Shown here piece after piece: positions 1 through 9,448 of a stretch of DNA of 64,000 nt. Position 1 is the first letter of the stretch, and the number at the start of each line of letters is the position of its first letter. The notes beneath the pieces are model-generated. The model made no database searches. It was not told where the DNA came from and saw nothing but the letters and a program-made list of their open reading frames with translations. This stretch comes from Flavobacterium psychrotrophum (lineage in GTDB: Bacteria > Bacteroidota > Bacteroidia > Flavobacteriales > Flavobacteriaceae), in assembly GCF_003403075.1 (NCBI RefSeq), contig NZ_CP031557.1, positions 4,464,001-4,528,000 on the forward strand, written 5' to 3'. Both the position numbers and the translations under genes were made by a program.

Positions 1-951
1 CGCGAGTTTTATCAGGTTAATGCACAGCTTACCGAGGAGCAGGTTATAGAACGCGTGGCAAACAATTACTACCAGGTGTATGTACAGCGTCAAAAACTTA
101 TCCTTATAGATAATACCTATAAGAATACAGAGAAAACGCGCAACATTATTAAAGGACAGTTTGAAAGTGGCCTTGCCCGTAAAATTGACCTTGACCGTAT
201 GAATGTAAACCTGCGCAATATAGAAACGCAGCGCCAAACGCTTATTAATGCGGTGCAACTTCAGGAAAATGCGCTTAAGTTCTACATGGGTATGCCTATA
301 AACACGCCTATAACACTGCCGGACAGCGACTTTAAAGTAAAGCCGCTTGCACTTGAAGAAAGTACCGATGTTACTAAGCTTGCACAGTACCAGTTGCTAA
401 AGAAACAGGAAAAACTGTACTACTACAACAAAAAGGCACAAATAGCGGCTTACTACCCTACGCTTTCTTTAACAGCGGGTTACAACTACATAGGCCAGGG
501 ACCTGAGCTGCCGTGGTTTAAAAAACCAAGCGATGGTGTATACTGGTCAGACTATTCTACTATAGGGCTAAATTTGCACATACCTATTTTTAACGGGTTT
601 GGTACCCGCTCTAAAGTAAGGCAGGCTGATATTGACCTTAGAAAAACAGCCGAGGATATTAAAGATGCCAAGCTAAGCCTTGACATGGCTTTTGAAAATG
701 CTAAAACGCAGATTACAAACAGCCTGATAACCATTGAAAACCAAAAGGAAAACGCACAGTTAGCCAAAGAGGTTTTAGACAATACACAAAATAATTATAC
801 ACAGGGGCTCGCCACACTCACCGACCTGTTAGATGCCGAGAATTCACACATTGAGGCACAAAATAACTATACTGCCGCGCTGTTAGATTACAAACTGGCC
901 GAAGTACAGCTTATAAAAGCAAAAGGAGAATTACAAAACCTTAAAAATTAA
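1..951 (+). CDS. TolC-family outer membrane efflux protein, 5'-truncated by window edge
   Basis: Outer-membrane channel of a tripartite RND efflux pump. The frame is open from the first base, so the signal peptide and first part of the channel lie outside the window; 316 codons remain. The visible part shows the internal duplication of the family: GLARKIDLDR in the first half and GLATLTDLLDAEN in the second, each followed by long helices. A strand-rich segment between them (TLSLTAGYNYIG, LNLHIPIFNGFG) fits the barrel. The adaptor gene starts 6 bases after the stop, so channel, adaptor and pump form one operon. The substrate cannot be read from the sequence. Confidence 0.92.
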   Translation, partial: REFYQVNAQLTEEQVIERVANNYYQVYVQRQKLILIDNTYKNTEKTRNIIKGQFESGLARKIDLDRMNVNLRNIETQRQTLINAVQLQENALKFYMGMPINTPITLPDSDFKVKPLALEESTDVTKLAQYQLLKKQEKLYYYNKKAQIAAYYPTLSLTAGYNYIGQGPELPWFKKPSDGVYWSDYSTIGLNLHIPIFNGFGTRSKVRQADIDLRKTAEDIKDAKLSLDMAFENAKTQITNSLITIENQKENAQLAKEVLDNTQNNYTQGLATLTDLLDAENSHIEAQNNYTAALLDYKLAEVQLIKAKGELQNLKN

Positions 952-957
952 TTAGCA

Positions 958-2016
958 ATGAAAAAAGTAATATATATAGTAGTAATAGCTGCCATTATAG
1001 GCGTAGGAGCTTTAATGCTGAATAAAAATAAAGCAAAAAATGATGCCGAAACAGCCGTGGTAGCACAGCAAAACAGTTCGGTATCCGTACGTACAGCTGT
1101 AGCAAAACAGGGTGTGCCTGATCTTGCCTACACAGCAAACGGTAATTTTGAAGCAGCACAGCAGTTAGATTTTCCTGCTGAGAACAATGGACGTGTAGTT
1201 AATGTACTTGTAGATGAAGGCGACCAGGTGCGCAAAGGTCAGGTACTTGCTACTATAAAAGGAGACCAGCTTAATGTACAATTACAAAGCGCAAAGGCTG
1301 CTTATGAAAATGCACAGAGCGATGCCAAGCGTTATGAAAACGCTTTTAAAACCGGCGGTGTTACACAACAGCAGGTAGACCAGAGTAAAGTATCGCTTTC
1401 AAATGCAAAGGCGCAGTATGATGCTGCCCGTATAAACATAGGCGATGCCAGCATCAAATCCAGTATTAACGGTATTGTAAACGCCCGTAATATAGAGCCG
1501 GGAAGTGTTGTATCTCCGGGTACTGTGCTTTTTGAACTTGTAGACGTTAGCTCGCTAAAATTAAAAGTAAATGTACCTGAAAGCCAGGTAGCAACACTTA
1601 AGGTTGGTACATCTGTAAAAGTAACTGCCAGCGTATATCCTGATAAAGAGTTTACCGGAAAAATAACCTTTATTGCCCCTAAAGGCGATACGTCACTTAA
1701 CTTTCCTGTAGAAATAACGATAGCTAATAACCCTAATAACGAACTTAAGGCAGGTATGTACGGAAGCGTTGTTTTTGGTACTTCATCAAAACAGCCGGAA
1801 GTGCTTACTGTACCTCGTGTAGCGTTTGTGGGTGGTGTGGGTAACAACCAGATATTTGTTGTAAAAGATGGTGCTGTTACACTTACTAAAGTGGTTGCCG
1901 GGCGTATTTTCGGCGAAACGGTGGAGGTTCTTAAAGGCCTTAATGCCGGAGACGTTGTAGTAACCAGCGGACAGATAAACCTTGCAGAAGGCAGTAAAGT
2001 AGAAGTTATTAAATAG
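958..2016 (+). CDS. RND efflux periplasmic adaptor subunit (HlyD/MFP family)
   Basis: Periplasmic adaptor joining the inner-membrane pump to the TolC-like channel. The 352-residue protein starts with a membrane anchor/signal segment (VIYIVVIAAIIGVGALML). A barrel-sandwich half follows around residues 75-105 (NGRVVNVLVDEGDQVRKGQV), then a short helical hairpin, the returning half (SSINGIVNARNIEPGSVVSP) and a beta-barrel plus membrane-proximal domain to the C-terminus. Length is normal for the family. It sits between the channel gene (6-base gap) and the pump gene (34-base gap), which supports the role more than sequence alone. Confidence 0.92.
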   Translation: MKKVIYIVVIAAIIGVGALMLNKNKAKNDAETAVVAQQNSSVSVRTAVAKQGVPDLAYTANGNFEAAQQLDFPAENNGRVVNVLVDEGDQVRKGQVLATIKGDQLNVQLQSAKAAYENAQSDAKRYENAFKTGGVTQQQVDQSKVSLSNAKAQYDAARINIGDASIKSSINGIVNARNIEPGSVVSPGTVLFELVDVSSLKLKVNVPESQVATLKVGTSVKVTASVYPDKEFTGKITFIAPKGDTSLNFPVEITIANNPNNELKAGMYGSVVFGTSSKQPEVLTVPRVAFVGGVGNNQIFVVKDGAVTLTKVVAGRIFGETVEVLKGLNAGDVVVTSGQINLAEGSKVEVIK

Positions 2017-2024
2017 GCCCATAA

Positions 2025-2038
2025 TCCCCGAAAGGGGA
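2025..2038 (+). other. Small GAAA-loop hairpin between adaptor and pump genes
   Basis: TCCCC-GAAA-GGGGA lies in the 34-base gap before the pump start. It has no following T-run, so a terminator is unlikely. It may stabilise or process the operon transcript; that role is a guess. Confidence 0.35.
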
Positions 2039-2050
2039 AAAGCGAAAAAA

Positions 2051-5000
2051 ATGAAAATAGCAGAAATATCCATAAAACGGCCAACACTTATTATAGTGTT
2101 GTTTACCATACTTACTTTGGGTGGGCTTTATAGCTACAGTAGCCTGAGCTACGAGCTTATCCCTAAGTTTGAAATGAATGTAATTACCATCAGTACGGTA
2201 TACCCTGGTGCATCGCCGGGTGAAATAGAAAATACCGTAACTAAAAAGGTAGAAGACGCGGTATCATCGCTGGAGATGGTAAAGAAAGTAGAATCTAAAT
2301 CATACGAAAGCCTTTCGGTAGTAATGGTAACGCTTCAGCCAGAGGCAAATGCCGACTACTCGCTGAATGATGCACAGCGTAAAATAAACGCCATAGAGAA
2401 AGATTTACCTGAAGATGCAGATCCTCCGTCACTGGTAAAATTCTCCCTGAGCGACCTTCCGGTAGTAACCCTGGGTGCAACCAGTAAACTGGACGAGGTT
2501 ACCTTTTATGACCTTCTTGATAAAAAGATCGAGCCTATACTTAGCCGTGTAAACGGTGTGGCACAGGTAACCCTTGTGGGTGGAGAAGAGCGTGAAATTC
2601 AGGTAAACCTTGACGAGAACAAGCTAAAAGGCTTTGGCCTTAGCATACCACAGGTACAGCAAATAGTACTGGGCAGTAACCTTGACTTTCCTACGGGTAG
2701 TGTAAAAACCCGCGAAAACAGTATGCTTGTGCGTCTTGCAGGTAAATACCGTACTGTAGAAGAAATGCGTAACCTGGTTATATCGAGCAAAAATGGTGTA
2801 CAGATACGTCTTGGCCAGGTGGCCGACGTACAGGACAGCCAGAAAGAAGCAGAGAAAATAGCCCGTGTAGATGGCAAGAGTGCCATAGCAATACAAATTA
2901 CCAAACAAACCGACGCTAACGCAGTACAGGTAAGTGAGGATGTACAGAACATCATCAAAAAAATTGAGACCGATTATGCTAAAGAAGGCCTTAAGCTTCA
3001 GGTAGCAAACGATACTTCTGAGTTTACACTGGTAGCTGCAGAAGGGGTAATACATGACTTGTTTATAGCGGTATTCCTGGTAGCGTTTGTAATGCTTTTC
3101 TTCCTGCACTCGTTGCGTAATGCGCTTATTGTAATGATATCTATCCCGGCATCGCTTATTGCTACGTTTATTGGTATATCGCTTATGGGCTATACCCTTA
3201 ACCTTATGAGCTTACTTGGGCTTTCGCTTGTGGTAGGTATTCTCGTGGATGACGCGATCGTGGTACTTGAAAACATTTACCGCCACATGGAAATGGGCAA
3301 AAGCCGTATTCGTGCCGCTTATGACGGTACTGCCGAAATTGGCTTTACGGTAGCAGCCATTACGCTGGTTATTGTGGTGGTGTTCCTGCCTATAGCCATG
3401 AGTACAGGCCTTGTAAGTAACATTATTACACAGTTCTGTGTGGTGGTGGTTATTGCTACATTACTATCGTTAGTATCATCATTTACGCTTATACCTTGGC
3501 TTTCATCACGTTTTGGTAAGCTCGAGCACATTACCGGAAAAAATATCTTTGGTAAAATTATCCTTGGTTTTGAAAAAGGCCTTGACATCTTTACACATTG
3601 GGTAACCGGCATCCTTACATGGGCACTTGAAAACTGGAAAACAAAACTTGCCAGCCTGGGTGTAGCCATAGCCTTGTTTGTAGGGTCTATAATGATTGCC
3701 GGCAATTATGTAGGTGGAGAATTCTTCGCCAAGCTGGACAGGGGACAATTCATGGTTCAGATAGAGCTTCCTAAAGATGCATCGCTGGAACAGACCAACC
3801 TGATGTTGCTTAAAGCAGAAAATTTCCTTCAGGGTAAAAAAGAGGTTAAGAGTATCATTACTACCGTAGGCCAGACCAGCGAAGGTATGGCAGGTTCTCA
3901 AAGTACCGCTTACAAAGGTGAGATGACCGTAACACTTGTAGATGAGGAGCACCGTACAGACAACTCGTTTGTATATGCTGCCAAGACCAAACTGGAACTT
4001 CAAAAAGTACTGGTAGGTGCTAAGATAAAAACCGTACCGGTAAGTATAATGGGTGGTGCAGATGAAGCGCCGATAGCCCTTACTGTAACGGGTAACGATT
4101 TTGAAAGCACGTATAAATGGGCTGAAGCTGCTGCTAACGAGCTAAGAAAAATACCGGGAGCATCTGAAGTAAAACTAACATCTGAAGCGGGTTCGCCGGA
4201 AATTGATGTTAAGGTAGACCGCGATAAGATGGCTGCCCTTGGGCTTGACCTTCAAACAGTAGGTTTAACCATGCAAACGGCCTTTAACGGTAATACCGAT
4301 GGTAAATTCCGCGCGGGGCAGTATGAGTACGATATTAACATTCGTTACGGACAATATAACCGTATGAACATAGACAACGTGCGTAATATAACCTTTATAA
4401 ACAGTGCCGGACAGGAAGTAAAACTAAGCCAGTTCTCTGAAATTACCGAAGGCTCTGGGCCAAGCTTACTTGAAAGGCGCGACAAGAGTACATCGGTTAC
4501 GGTACAGGGACAAACTGTTGGCCGCCCGGTAGGTAGCGTTGTTGCTGACTGGACCGCAGTGTTCGAAAAAATGGAGCGCCCGTCTGGTGTGAGTTATATT
4601 TGGGGTGGTGATATGGAAAACCAAAGCGAAGGTTTCGGTACACTGGGTGTGGCACTACTTGCTGCTATTATATTGGTTTACCTTGTTATGGTGGCGCTGT
4701 ACGACAGCTTTGTGTATCCGTTTGTGGTATTGTTTGCGGTACCGCTATCATTCATTGGTGCGCTACTTGCCCTGGCACTTACAAATAATACGCTAAACAT
4801 CTTTACCATACTTGGTATCATCATGCTTATTGGTCTGGTATGTAAGAATGCGATTCTGCTTGTAGACTTTACCAACCACCGTAAAGAACAGGGCGAAAGC
4901 ACGTACCATGCGCTTATACAGGCTAACCACGCCCGTCTTCGTCCGATTCTTATGACCACAATAGCGATGGTTTTTGGTATGATACCAATTGCGCTTGCAA

Positions 5001-5224
5001 AAGGTGGTGCAGCACAAATGAACAACGGACTTGCGTGGGTAATTATAGGTGGTCTTATCAGTTCGCTATTCCTTACTCTTATTATAGTTCCTGTAGTATA
5101 CTCTATTTTTGACGGCCTTATTCGCCGTTTCTCTAAAAAAGATAAAATAGACTATGCTGCAGAAATGGTAGCCGACTACGAACATCGCGAATTAAGCGAA
5201 GACGGCTTTACCGCTAAGCACTAA
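2051..5224 (+). CDS. RND efflux transporter permease (HAE1/AcrB-like)
   Basis: Inner-membrane proton-driven pump of the tripartite system. At 1057 residues it has full family length. It begins with the canonical cytoplasmic helix and first membrane segment (ISIKRPTLIIVLFTILTLGG). The fourth membrane helix carries the paired aspartates expected for proton relay (GILVDDAIVVLENIYRHME, about residues 399-417). A second six-helix bundle closes the protein, including GLVCKNAILLVDFTN. Two large periplasmic loops lie between the membrane blocks. It ends just before a strong terminator, so it is the last gene of the operon. Substrate is unknown; HAE1-type pumps usually export hydrophobic or amphiphilic compounds. 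Confidence 0.95.
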   Translation: MKIAEISIKRPTLIIVLFTILTLGGLYSYSSLSYELIPKFEMNVITISTVYPGASPGEIENTVTKKVEDAVSSLEMVKKVESKSYESLSVVMVTLQPEANADYSLNDAQRKINAIEKDLPEDADPPSLVKFSLSDLPVVTLGATSKLDEVTFYDLLDKKIEPILSRVNGVAQVTLVGGEEREIQVNLDENKLKGFGLSIPQVQQIVLGSNLDFPTGSVKTRENSMLVRLAGKYRTVEEMRNLVISSKNGVQIRLGQVADVQDSQKEAEKIARVDGKSAIAIQITKQTDANAVQVSEDVQNIIKKIETDYAKEGLKLQVANDTSEFTLVAAEGVIHDLFIAVFLVAFVMLFFLHSLRNALIVMISIPASLIATFIGISLMGYTLNLMSLLGLSLVVGILVDDAIVVLENIYRHMEMGKSRIRAAYDGTAEIGFTVAAITLVIVVVFLPIAMSTGLVSNIITQFCVVVVIATLLSLVSSFTLIPWLSSRFGKLEHITGKNIFGKIILGFEKGLDIFTHWVTGILTWALENWKTKLASLGVAIALFVGSIMIAGNYVGGEFFAKLDRGQFMVQIELPKDASLEQTNLMLLKAENFLQGKKEVKSIITTVGQTSEGMAGSQSTAYKGEMTVTLVDEEHRTDNSFVYAAKTKLELQKVLVGAKIKTVPVSIMGGADEAPIALTVTGNDFESTYKWAEAAANELRKIPGASEVKLTSEAGSPEIDVKVDRDKMAALGLDLQTVGLTMQTAFNGNTDGKFRAGQYEYDINIRYGQYNRMNIDNVRNITFINSAGQEVKLSQFSEITEGSGPSLLERRDKSTSVTVQGQTVGRPVGSVVADWTAVFEKMERPSGVSYIWGGDMENQSEGFGTLGVALLAAIILVYLVMVALYDSFVYPFVVLFAVPLSFIGALLALALTNNTLNIFTILGIIMLIGLVCKNAILLVDFTNHRKEQGESTYHALIQANHARLRPILMTTIAMVFGMIPIALAKGGAAQMNNGLAWVIIGGLISSLFLTLIIVPVVYSIFDGLIRRFSKKDKIDYAAEMVADYEHRELSEDGFTAKH

Positions 5225-5250
5225 TTATGTTTGCATCTTGTTTATAGATG

Positions 5251-5279
5251 GGGCCCCGGGAAACCGGGGCCTTTTTTTG
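5251..5279 (+). terminator. Rho-independent terminator of the RND operon
   Basis: An 8-bp GC-only stem (GGCCCCGG / CCGGGGCC) with a GAAA loop is followed by seven Ts, 26 bases after the pump stop codon. Confidence 0.9.
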
Positions 5280-5407
5280 TTATAAGAAGTAAGTGTTTCC
5301 TACAAAAGAGTTGAACTATTTTCAAGACTTTGCTGCTATAATTTTTAATACTAAAAAAATATGCACGCATATGAAATAAATTATTAAAAGTGACGTGCAC
5401 TTTGCCT

Positions 5408-5430
5408 TTATTTAGAATAATTAAAAATAA
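5408..5430. promoter_or_regulatory. Fur-like palindrome upstream of the TonB receptor
   Basis: A 23-base AT-rich imperfect palindrome (TTATTT..AAT.ATT..AAATAA) matches its reverse complement at 18 of 22 non-central positions. It ends 3 bases before the predicted -33 TTG, where an operator would block RNA polymerase. Identification as a Fur site is an inference from the iron-uptake genes it precedes. Confidence 0.4.
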
Positions 5431-5433
5431 CTA

Positions 5434-5464
5434 TTGTGTAATCTGGATTTGGAATATACCTTTG
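5434..5464 (+). promoter_or_regulatory. Promoter for the TonB receptor gene (TTG-N20-TACCTTTG)
   Basis: A TTG at 5434-5436 and TACCTTTG at 5457-5464 are spaced 20 bases apart, matching the Bacteroidota housekeeping promoter TTG-N17..23-TAnnTTTG. The predicted transcript start near 5471 lies upstream of the ATG at 5489 and downstream of an alternative GTG at 5390, so it supports the ATG. Confidence 0.7.
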
Positions 5465-5488
5465 TCGCGTAAAAATCCTAAACAAACA

Positions 5489-7900
5489 ATGAACACAACA
5501 ATCCTTAAAAAACTTTTGACCTTACTGGTACTGCTTTGCGGTATAAGTAGTTGGGCACAAGATCGTGGTGCTGTAAGAGGTACAATTGTACTTAGTGGCA
5601 ACACTCCGGCAGAGAGTATCTCTATAGCCCTTAAGAATACAGCTTACGGCTCTGTAACTAATGCTAAAGGTTATTATGAAATAAAGAATGTAAAACCGGG
5701 TAGCTATACCATCCGTATTTCTGCGGTAGGTATTAAACCGGTAGAAGAAAACATAACTGTGGCGGCAGGAGAAACTGTAGCTAAAGATTTTACCCTTAGC
5801 GAAAGCCAGGAAGAGCTTAACGAAGTAATTATTAACGGCGGTTATAACCGCTATGCCAAGCAGGAAAGTGCTACATCATCGCGCATACCACTTACAAACC
5901 TGGAAAATGCACAGGTATATAACGTGGTTACTAAAGAGCTTATGGCAGACCAGCTGATAACAAATCAGGATGACGCGCTTAAAAATGTACCAGGTGTTTA
6001 TCAGCTATGGGGTTCTACAGGCCGTGCCGGCGACGGAGGTTCTTATTTTGCATCGCGTGGTTTTGTAACACAGGCACTGGTGCGCAATGGCATTGCCGGT
6101 ACTGTTATAGCAAATAACGATGCGGCTAACCTTGAGACTATTGAGGCTATAAAGGGGCCATCTGCCACACTTTTTGGCAGCGTGCTTACATCTTATGGTG
6201 GGCTTATAAACCGTGTTACTAAAAAACCATACGACAAATTTGGTGGCGAGGTTAGCCTGCTTAGCGGCAGCTATGGTAACAACAGGGCTACAGTAGATAT
6301 TAACACACCTCTAAATGCAGAAAAAACAGTTTTGTTCCGCTTAAATGCGGCTTCTACAAAATATGAAGGCTGGCAGGATACGGGCTCAAGCAAAAGCACA
6401 TTTTTTGCACCTTCATTTACATTTAAGCTTAACGACCGCCTTACCGCTACCCTTGAAGGAGAGTTCTTTAACCAGGATGCCAGCGGTATGCAAATTGTTT
6501 ACCTGGACTTTACAAAAACACCTTCAGAAATAGGCCTCCACAATGCTAAAGATCTTGATTATAACTTTAAGCGTTCGCTACTTGGCAGCGACTTTATAAC
6601 AGAGACAAGAAGCCGTAACTTTTTTGGTACGGTAAATTATAAAATATCAGACAGCTGGACATCGCAGTCGGTTATAACATCGGCTAATAACGAGGCAGAA
6701 GGACCGGGCGCATGGCTGTACCTTTTATCGCCTACCCAAATGTCGCGTAATGCATGGGGCTTTGAAGGCTCATCTAACGCTATTGAATTCCAGCAGAATT
6801 TTACCGGCGATTTCAATATTGGGAACATGAGGAACCGTGTAGTTATTGGTGGCGATATATACCATATTAAAGGTTACACAAACATTACTTACCTTCCGGG
6901 TTTCCAGTACCTGTATGATGTAATAGACTATAATGCCCCGGCAGCAAATTATAGTGCATTTAACCAGAATACAATACAGAATCTTTTAGATGGTTCTGAT
7001 TCTTATTACAGAAGTGCTACGAACTACAGTGTGCACAGTGCTTACCTAAACGATGTGCTTAATATTACGCCAAACTTTATACTTTCGGCGGGTGTACGTT
7101 TTGATAATTATGAAAACAGAGGGTCTTACGATCCTGCAAGCGATACTACAGCGGGTGCATTTTCTCAAAATGCATTTTCTCCAAAATTCGGAGCAGTATA
7201 CCAGATCATAAAAGACCAGGTATCTGTATTTGCAAACTACCAGAATAGCTTTAGGAATGTTGTTAACCCTAACGCAGGTATGAACAACCCTGACCTTAAC
7301 AACGCTACCCTTAAGCCGGAACATGCTAACCAGTTTGAGGCAGGTGTTAAAGTTAATGCCTTTAATAACAGGCTTGGGGCTAACATAAGCTACTATAATA
7401 TTCTTGTAGAAGATATAGTGCGCAATGTTTATGTGGGCACCCTTACAAACTACATACAGGATGGAAGCCAGAGAAGTGAAGGTTTTGAAGCAGAAGTTAC
7501 AGCCACGCCAATAGACGGCCTTAACATAAGGCTGGGCTATGCTTATAATGATGCTGTTCTTAACGGCCTTCGCCCTACAACGGCAGGTCCGCAAAACCTG
7601 GCAAACTTCTGGATAAGCTACAAGCTTCCTGCAGAAACGATAGATGGCCTGGGTATTGGCTTTGGAGGTAATTATGGAGGATCTACTCTTATATACAATC
7701 AATACAATGCAGGTGTGAGAGATACTTTTGCCCTACCGGAATATACCGTGCTTAATGCATCAATATTTTATGAGAGGCCTAAATACAGAATTACACTAAA
7801 AGGTAATAATATTACTGATGAGCTTTATTTTAATGGCTACACTACAATAAATGTGCAGGCACCAAGAAATTTTGCAGGCAGTATTACTTACAAGTTCTAA
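5489..7900 (+). CDS. TonB-dependent siderophore receptor with N-terminal regulatory-type domain
   Basis: Outer-membrane gated channel for an iron chelate. The ATG at 5489 gives a clear signal peptide (LLTLLVLLCGISSWAQ); longer versions have none and start before the promoter. An N-terminal carboxypeptidase-regulatory-like beta domain follows (about residues 25-110), then the plug (KNVPGVYQLWGSTG, IEAIKGPSATLFGS, about 150-240). A 22-strand barrel ends in the aromatic C-terminus ITYKF. The order plug, barrel and closing strand (NNITDELYFNGYTTINVQAP) is typical of ferric-siderophore receptors such as FhuA types. The PepSY protein downstream supports iron uptake. The exact ligand is unknown. Confidence 0.9.
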   Translation: MNTTILKKLLTLLVLLCGISSWAQDRGAVRGTIVLSGNTPAESISIALKNTAYGSVTNAKGYYEIKNVKPGSYTIRISAVGIKPVEENITVAAGETVAKDFTLSESQEELNEVIINGGYNRYAKQESATSSRIPLTNLENAQVYNVVTKELMADQLITNQDDALKNVPGVYQLWGSTGRAGDGGSYFASRGFVTQALVRNGIAGTVIANNDAANLETIEAIKGPSATLFGSVLTSYGGLINRVTKKPYDKFGGEVSLLSGSYGNNRATVDINTPLNAEKTVLFRLNAASTKYEGWQDTGSSKSTFFAPSFTFKLNDRLTATLEGEFFNQDASGMQIVYLDFTKTPSEIGLHNAKDLDYNFKRSLLGSDFITETRSRNFFGTVNYKISDSWTSQSVITSANNEAEGPGAWLYLLSPTQMSRNAWGFEGSSNAIEFQQNFTGDFNIGNMRNRVVIGGDIYHIKGYTNITYLPGFQYLYDVIDYNAPAANYSAFNQNTIQNLLDGSDSYYRSATNYSVHSAYLNDVLNITPNFILSAGVRFDNYENRGSYDPASDTTAGAFSQNAFSPKFGAVYQIIKDQVSVFANYQNSFRNVVNPNAGMNNPDLNNATLKPEHANQFEAGVKVNAFNNRLGANISYYNILVEDIVRNVYVGTLTNYIQDGSQRSEGFEAEVTATPIDGLNIRLGYAYNDAVLNGLRPTTAGPQNLANFWISYKLPAETIDGLGIGFGGNYGGSTLIYNQYNAGVRDTFALPEYTVLNASIFYERPKYRITLKGNNITDELYFNGYTTINVQAPRNFAGSITYKF

Positions 7901-7916
7901 ACAAAAATATAAGTAC

Positions 7917-7957
7917 AGCGGCATCTCTTTTCCAATTAAAGAGGTGTCGCTTGTTTT
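7917..7957 (+). terminator. Terminator after the TonB receptor gene
   Basis: A 14-bp stem (with G-T pairs) at 7917-7930 / 7938-7951 with a 7-base loop is followed by TGTTTTA. It leaves room for separate control of the PepSY gene, which has a TATCTTTG -7 element at 7969-7976. Confidence 0.7.
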
Positions 7958-7968
7958 ATCATAAGCCA

Positions 7969-7976
7969 TATCTTTG
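7969..7976 (+). promoter_or_regulatory. -7 element before the PepSY gene
   Basis: TATCTTTG matches TAnnTTTG, 20 bases before the ATG at 7997. The nearest TTG (7951-7953) is only 15 bases upstream, shorter than usual, so promoter strength is uncertain. Confidence 0.45.
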
Positions 7977-7996
7977 GCATAAAACTTTTAGCCGTA

Positions 7997-9169
7997 ATGA
8001 CTAAAAAGAAAAAGAGAGATTTTAAACACTGGGTTGGTAAGGCTCATTTAGTGCTCGGGCTTGCGTCAGGGCTTATTGTTTTATTAATGGCAGTAACAGG
8101 TTGCCTTTTTGCGTTTCAAGAAGAGATAACCAATGCCATTCGTCATGATGTTATGTATGTAACACCAGGCAAAGAGCAGTTGCCTGCTACTGTAATATGG
8201 CAAAAAACACAGGATGCCCTGGGGCCAGATATGCCGCTTAACAGCATTACGTTGTTTAACGACCCCGAAATGGCGGTGCATTCATATGCCTATAAGTTTA
8301 ACGAAGGAGGCTTTTGGTACTTTACAAACCTGGAGTACTATTACTCTGTGTATACAAACCCTTATACAGGCGAAGTACTTGCAATGTATGATGAGGGGCA
8401 CAACTTTTTTAATGTTGTAAAAATGCTGCACTGGAGCCTGCTGATAAGCCATCCCGTAGGGCAGCAAATCATTGGGTGGGCTACCTTTATTTTTGTAGCC
8501 ATGCTAATTTCCGGCATTATATTATGGTGGCCAAAAAACAAAGCAGCACGAAAACAACGACTGTGGTTTCAGTGGAAAGATACTACTAAGTGGAGGCGTA
8601 AAAACTATGACCTGCACAATATACTGGGTTTCTATGCTTCATCAGTAGGGCTTGTTTTAGCGCTAACCGGTATGGTGTGGGCGTTTACATGGTTTCAGAG
8701 TACGGTATATGTTGTAGCCAGCCTAAGCATAACCCCACCGGTTCCGCTTGTTGTAAAATCTACAATTGCACATGCTGATAAGGATAAAGCTTTTAACCTT
8801 GCAGCGGTTGCTGTACAGCAAAAATATCCCGAAGCAGATTATTACAGTATAGGCAAACCTGCCGATAGTACTGCTGCCATAGGCATGCACGTAAACCTTG
8901 TAAAAGGCACATACTATAAGCACCATCATGCCTATTTTGATCAATATACAGGCAAATTTTTAGCCGAAGAAAATTATAAAGATGATAATATGGGCGAAAA
9001 GGTAATTGGTGCCAACTATGATATACATGTAGGCGCTATACTTGGATTACCCGGAAAAATACTGGCTTTTACCGCCAGCCTTATTTGCTCTATATTACCG
9101 GTAACCGGATTTTTAATATGGCGCGGGCGTAATAAGAAAACACCTAAGACAACACCGGTAAAGAAGTAA
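7997..9169 (+). CDS. PepSY-associated TM protein (PiuB-like)
   Basis: Inner-membrane protein of the PepSY_TM family, often beside siderophore receptors and thought to reduce or process imported ferric siderophores. At 390 residues it has the family layout. TM1 is near 18-40 (LIVLLMAVTGCLFAF), followed by a periplasmic PepSY-like segment. TM2 comes after HWSLLISHPVGQQIIGW (WATFIFVAMLISGIILWWP). TM3 follows YDLHNILGFYASSVG, and a last TM sits near the C-terminus (ASLICSILPVTGFLIWRGR). Histidines near the membrane ends (LHWSLL, DLHNILG, YDIHVGAI) are conserved in the family and could bind haem. Placement after the TonB receptor supports the role. Confidence 0.88.
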   Translation: MTKKKKRDFKHWVGKAHLVLGLASGLIVLLMAVTGCLFAFQEEITNAIRHDVMYVTPGKEQLPATVIWQKTQDALGPDMPLNSITLFNDPEMAVHSYAYKFNEGGFWYFTNLEYYYSVYTNPYTGEVLAMYDEGHNFFNVVKMLHWSLLISHPVGQQIIGWATFIFVAMLISGIILWWPKNKAARKQRLWFQWKDTTKWRRKNYDLHNILGFYASSVGLVLALTGMVWAFTWFQSTVYVVASLSITPPVPLVVKSTIAHADKDKAFNLAAVAVQQKYPEADYYSIGKPADSTAAIGMHVNLVKGTYYKHHHAYFDQYTGKFLAEENYKDDNMGEKVIGANYDIHVGAILGLPGKILAFTASLICSILPVTGFLIWRGRNKKTPKTTPVKK

Positions 9170-9171
9170 TT

Positions 9172-9265
9172 TTACCACATAGGGACATAGTTTTTAGTCC
9201 TGAAAAGGTAATATAGAAAATAAATTTTGCACATAGCTATGTGAAGCAGTGCCTCTGCCTATTTA
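9172..9265. repeat. Intergenic dispersed-repeat-like sequence
   Basis: The stretch starts CACATAGGGACATAG and ends CACATAGCTATGTG, a mix of direct and palindromic CACATAG units. I recall similar elements in flavobacterial spacers. It lies in a 279-base gap between convergent genes with no other signal except the terminator at 9391-9414. Confidence 0.35.
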
Positions 9266-9390
9266 GTGTTTATAGTATTCAGGGATATTTTTGAGCCCTG
9301 TTTGTATGTGTGAAATTTATTCCGCAATATACTTATGTCTTAAAAATTGCCTGTAAGATTATGTTGCTCCTATACACTTAAAATTGAAAA

Positions 9391-9414
9391 GCCCTGCAAC
9401 GTTAATTGCAGGGC
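9391..9414 (-). terminator. Bidirectional terminator between PepSY and YwqK-like genes
   Basis: A 9-bp stem GCCCTGCAA / TTGCAGGGC with a 6-base loop has AAAA on the left and TTTT on the right. It can therefore end the minus-strand gene at 9449 and back up the plus-strand PepSY transcript. Confidence 0.85.
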
Positions 9415-9448
9415 TTTTGCTTTTATAATTCGGGTTAGTAGTAATAGC

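Noticed and set aside
1332..2087. A 251-codon minus-strand frame opposite the adaptor gene
   Set aside because: Antisense shadow of a strongly coding gene; composition is low-complexity and no motif was seen. The same reasoning removed the other long antisense frames in the efflux, sucA and sensor-kinase genes.
7046..7702. A 218-codon minus-strand frame inside the TonB receptor
   Set aside because: Antisense shadow; Cys- and Tyr-rich translation typical of reversed beta-barrel codons.
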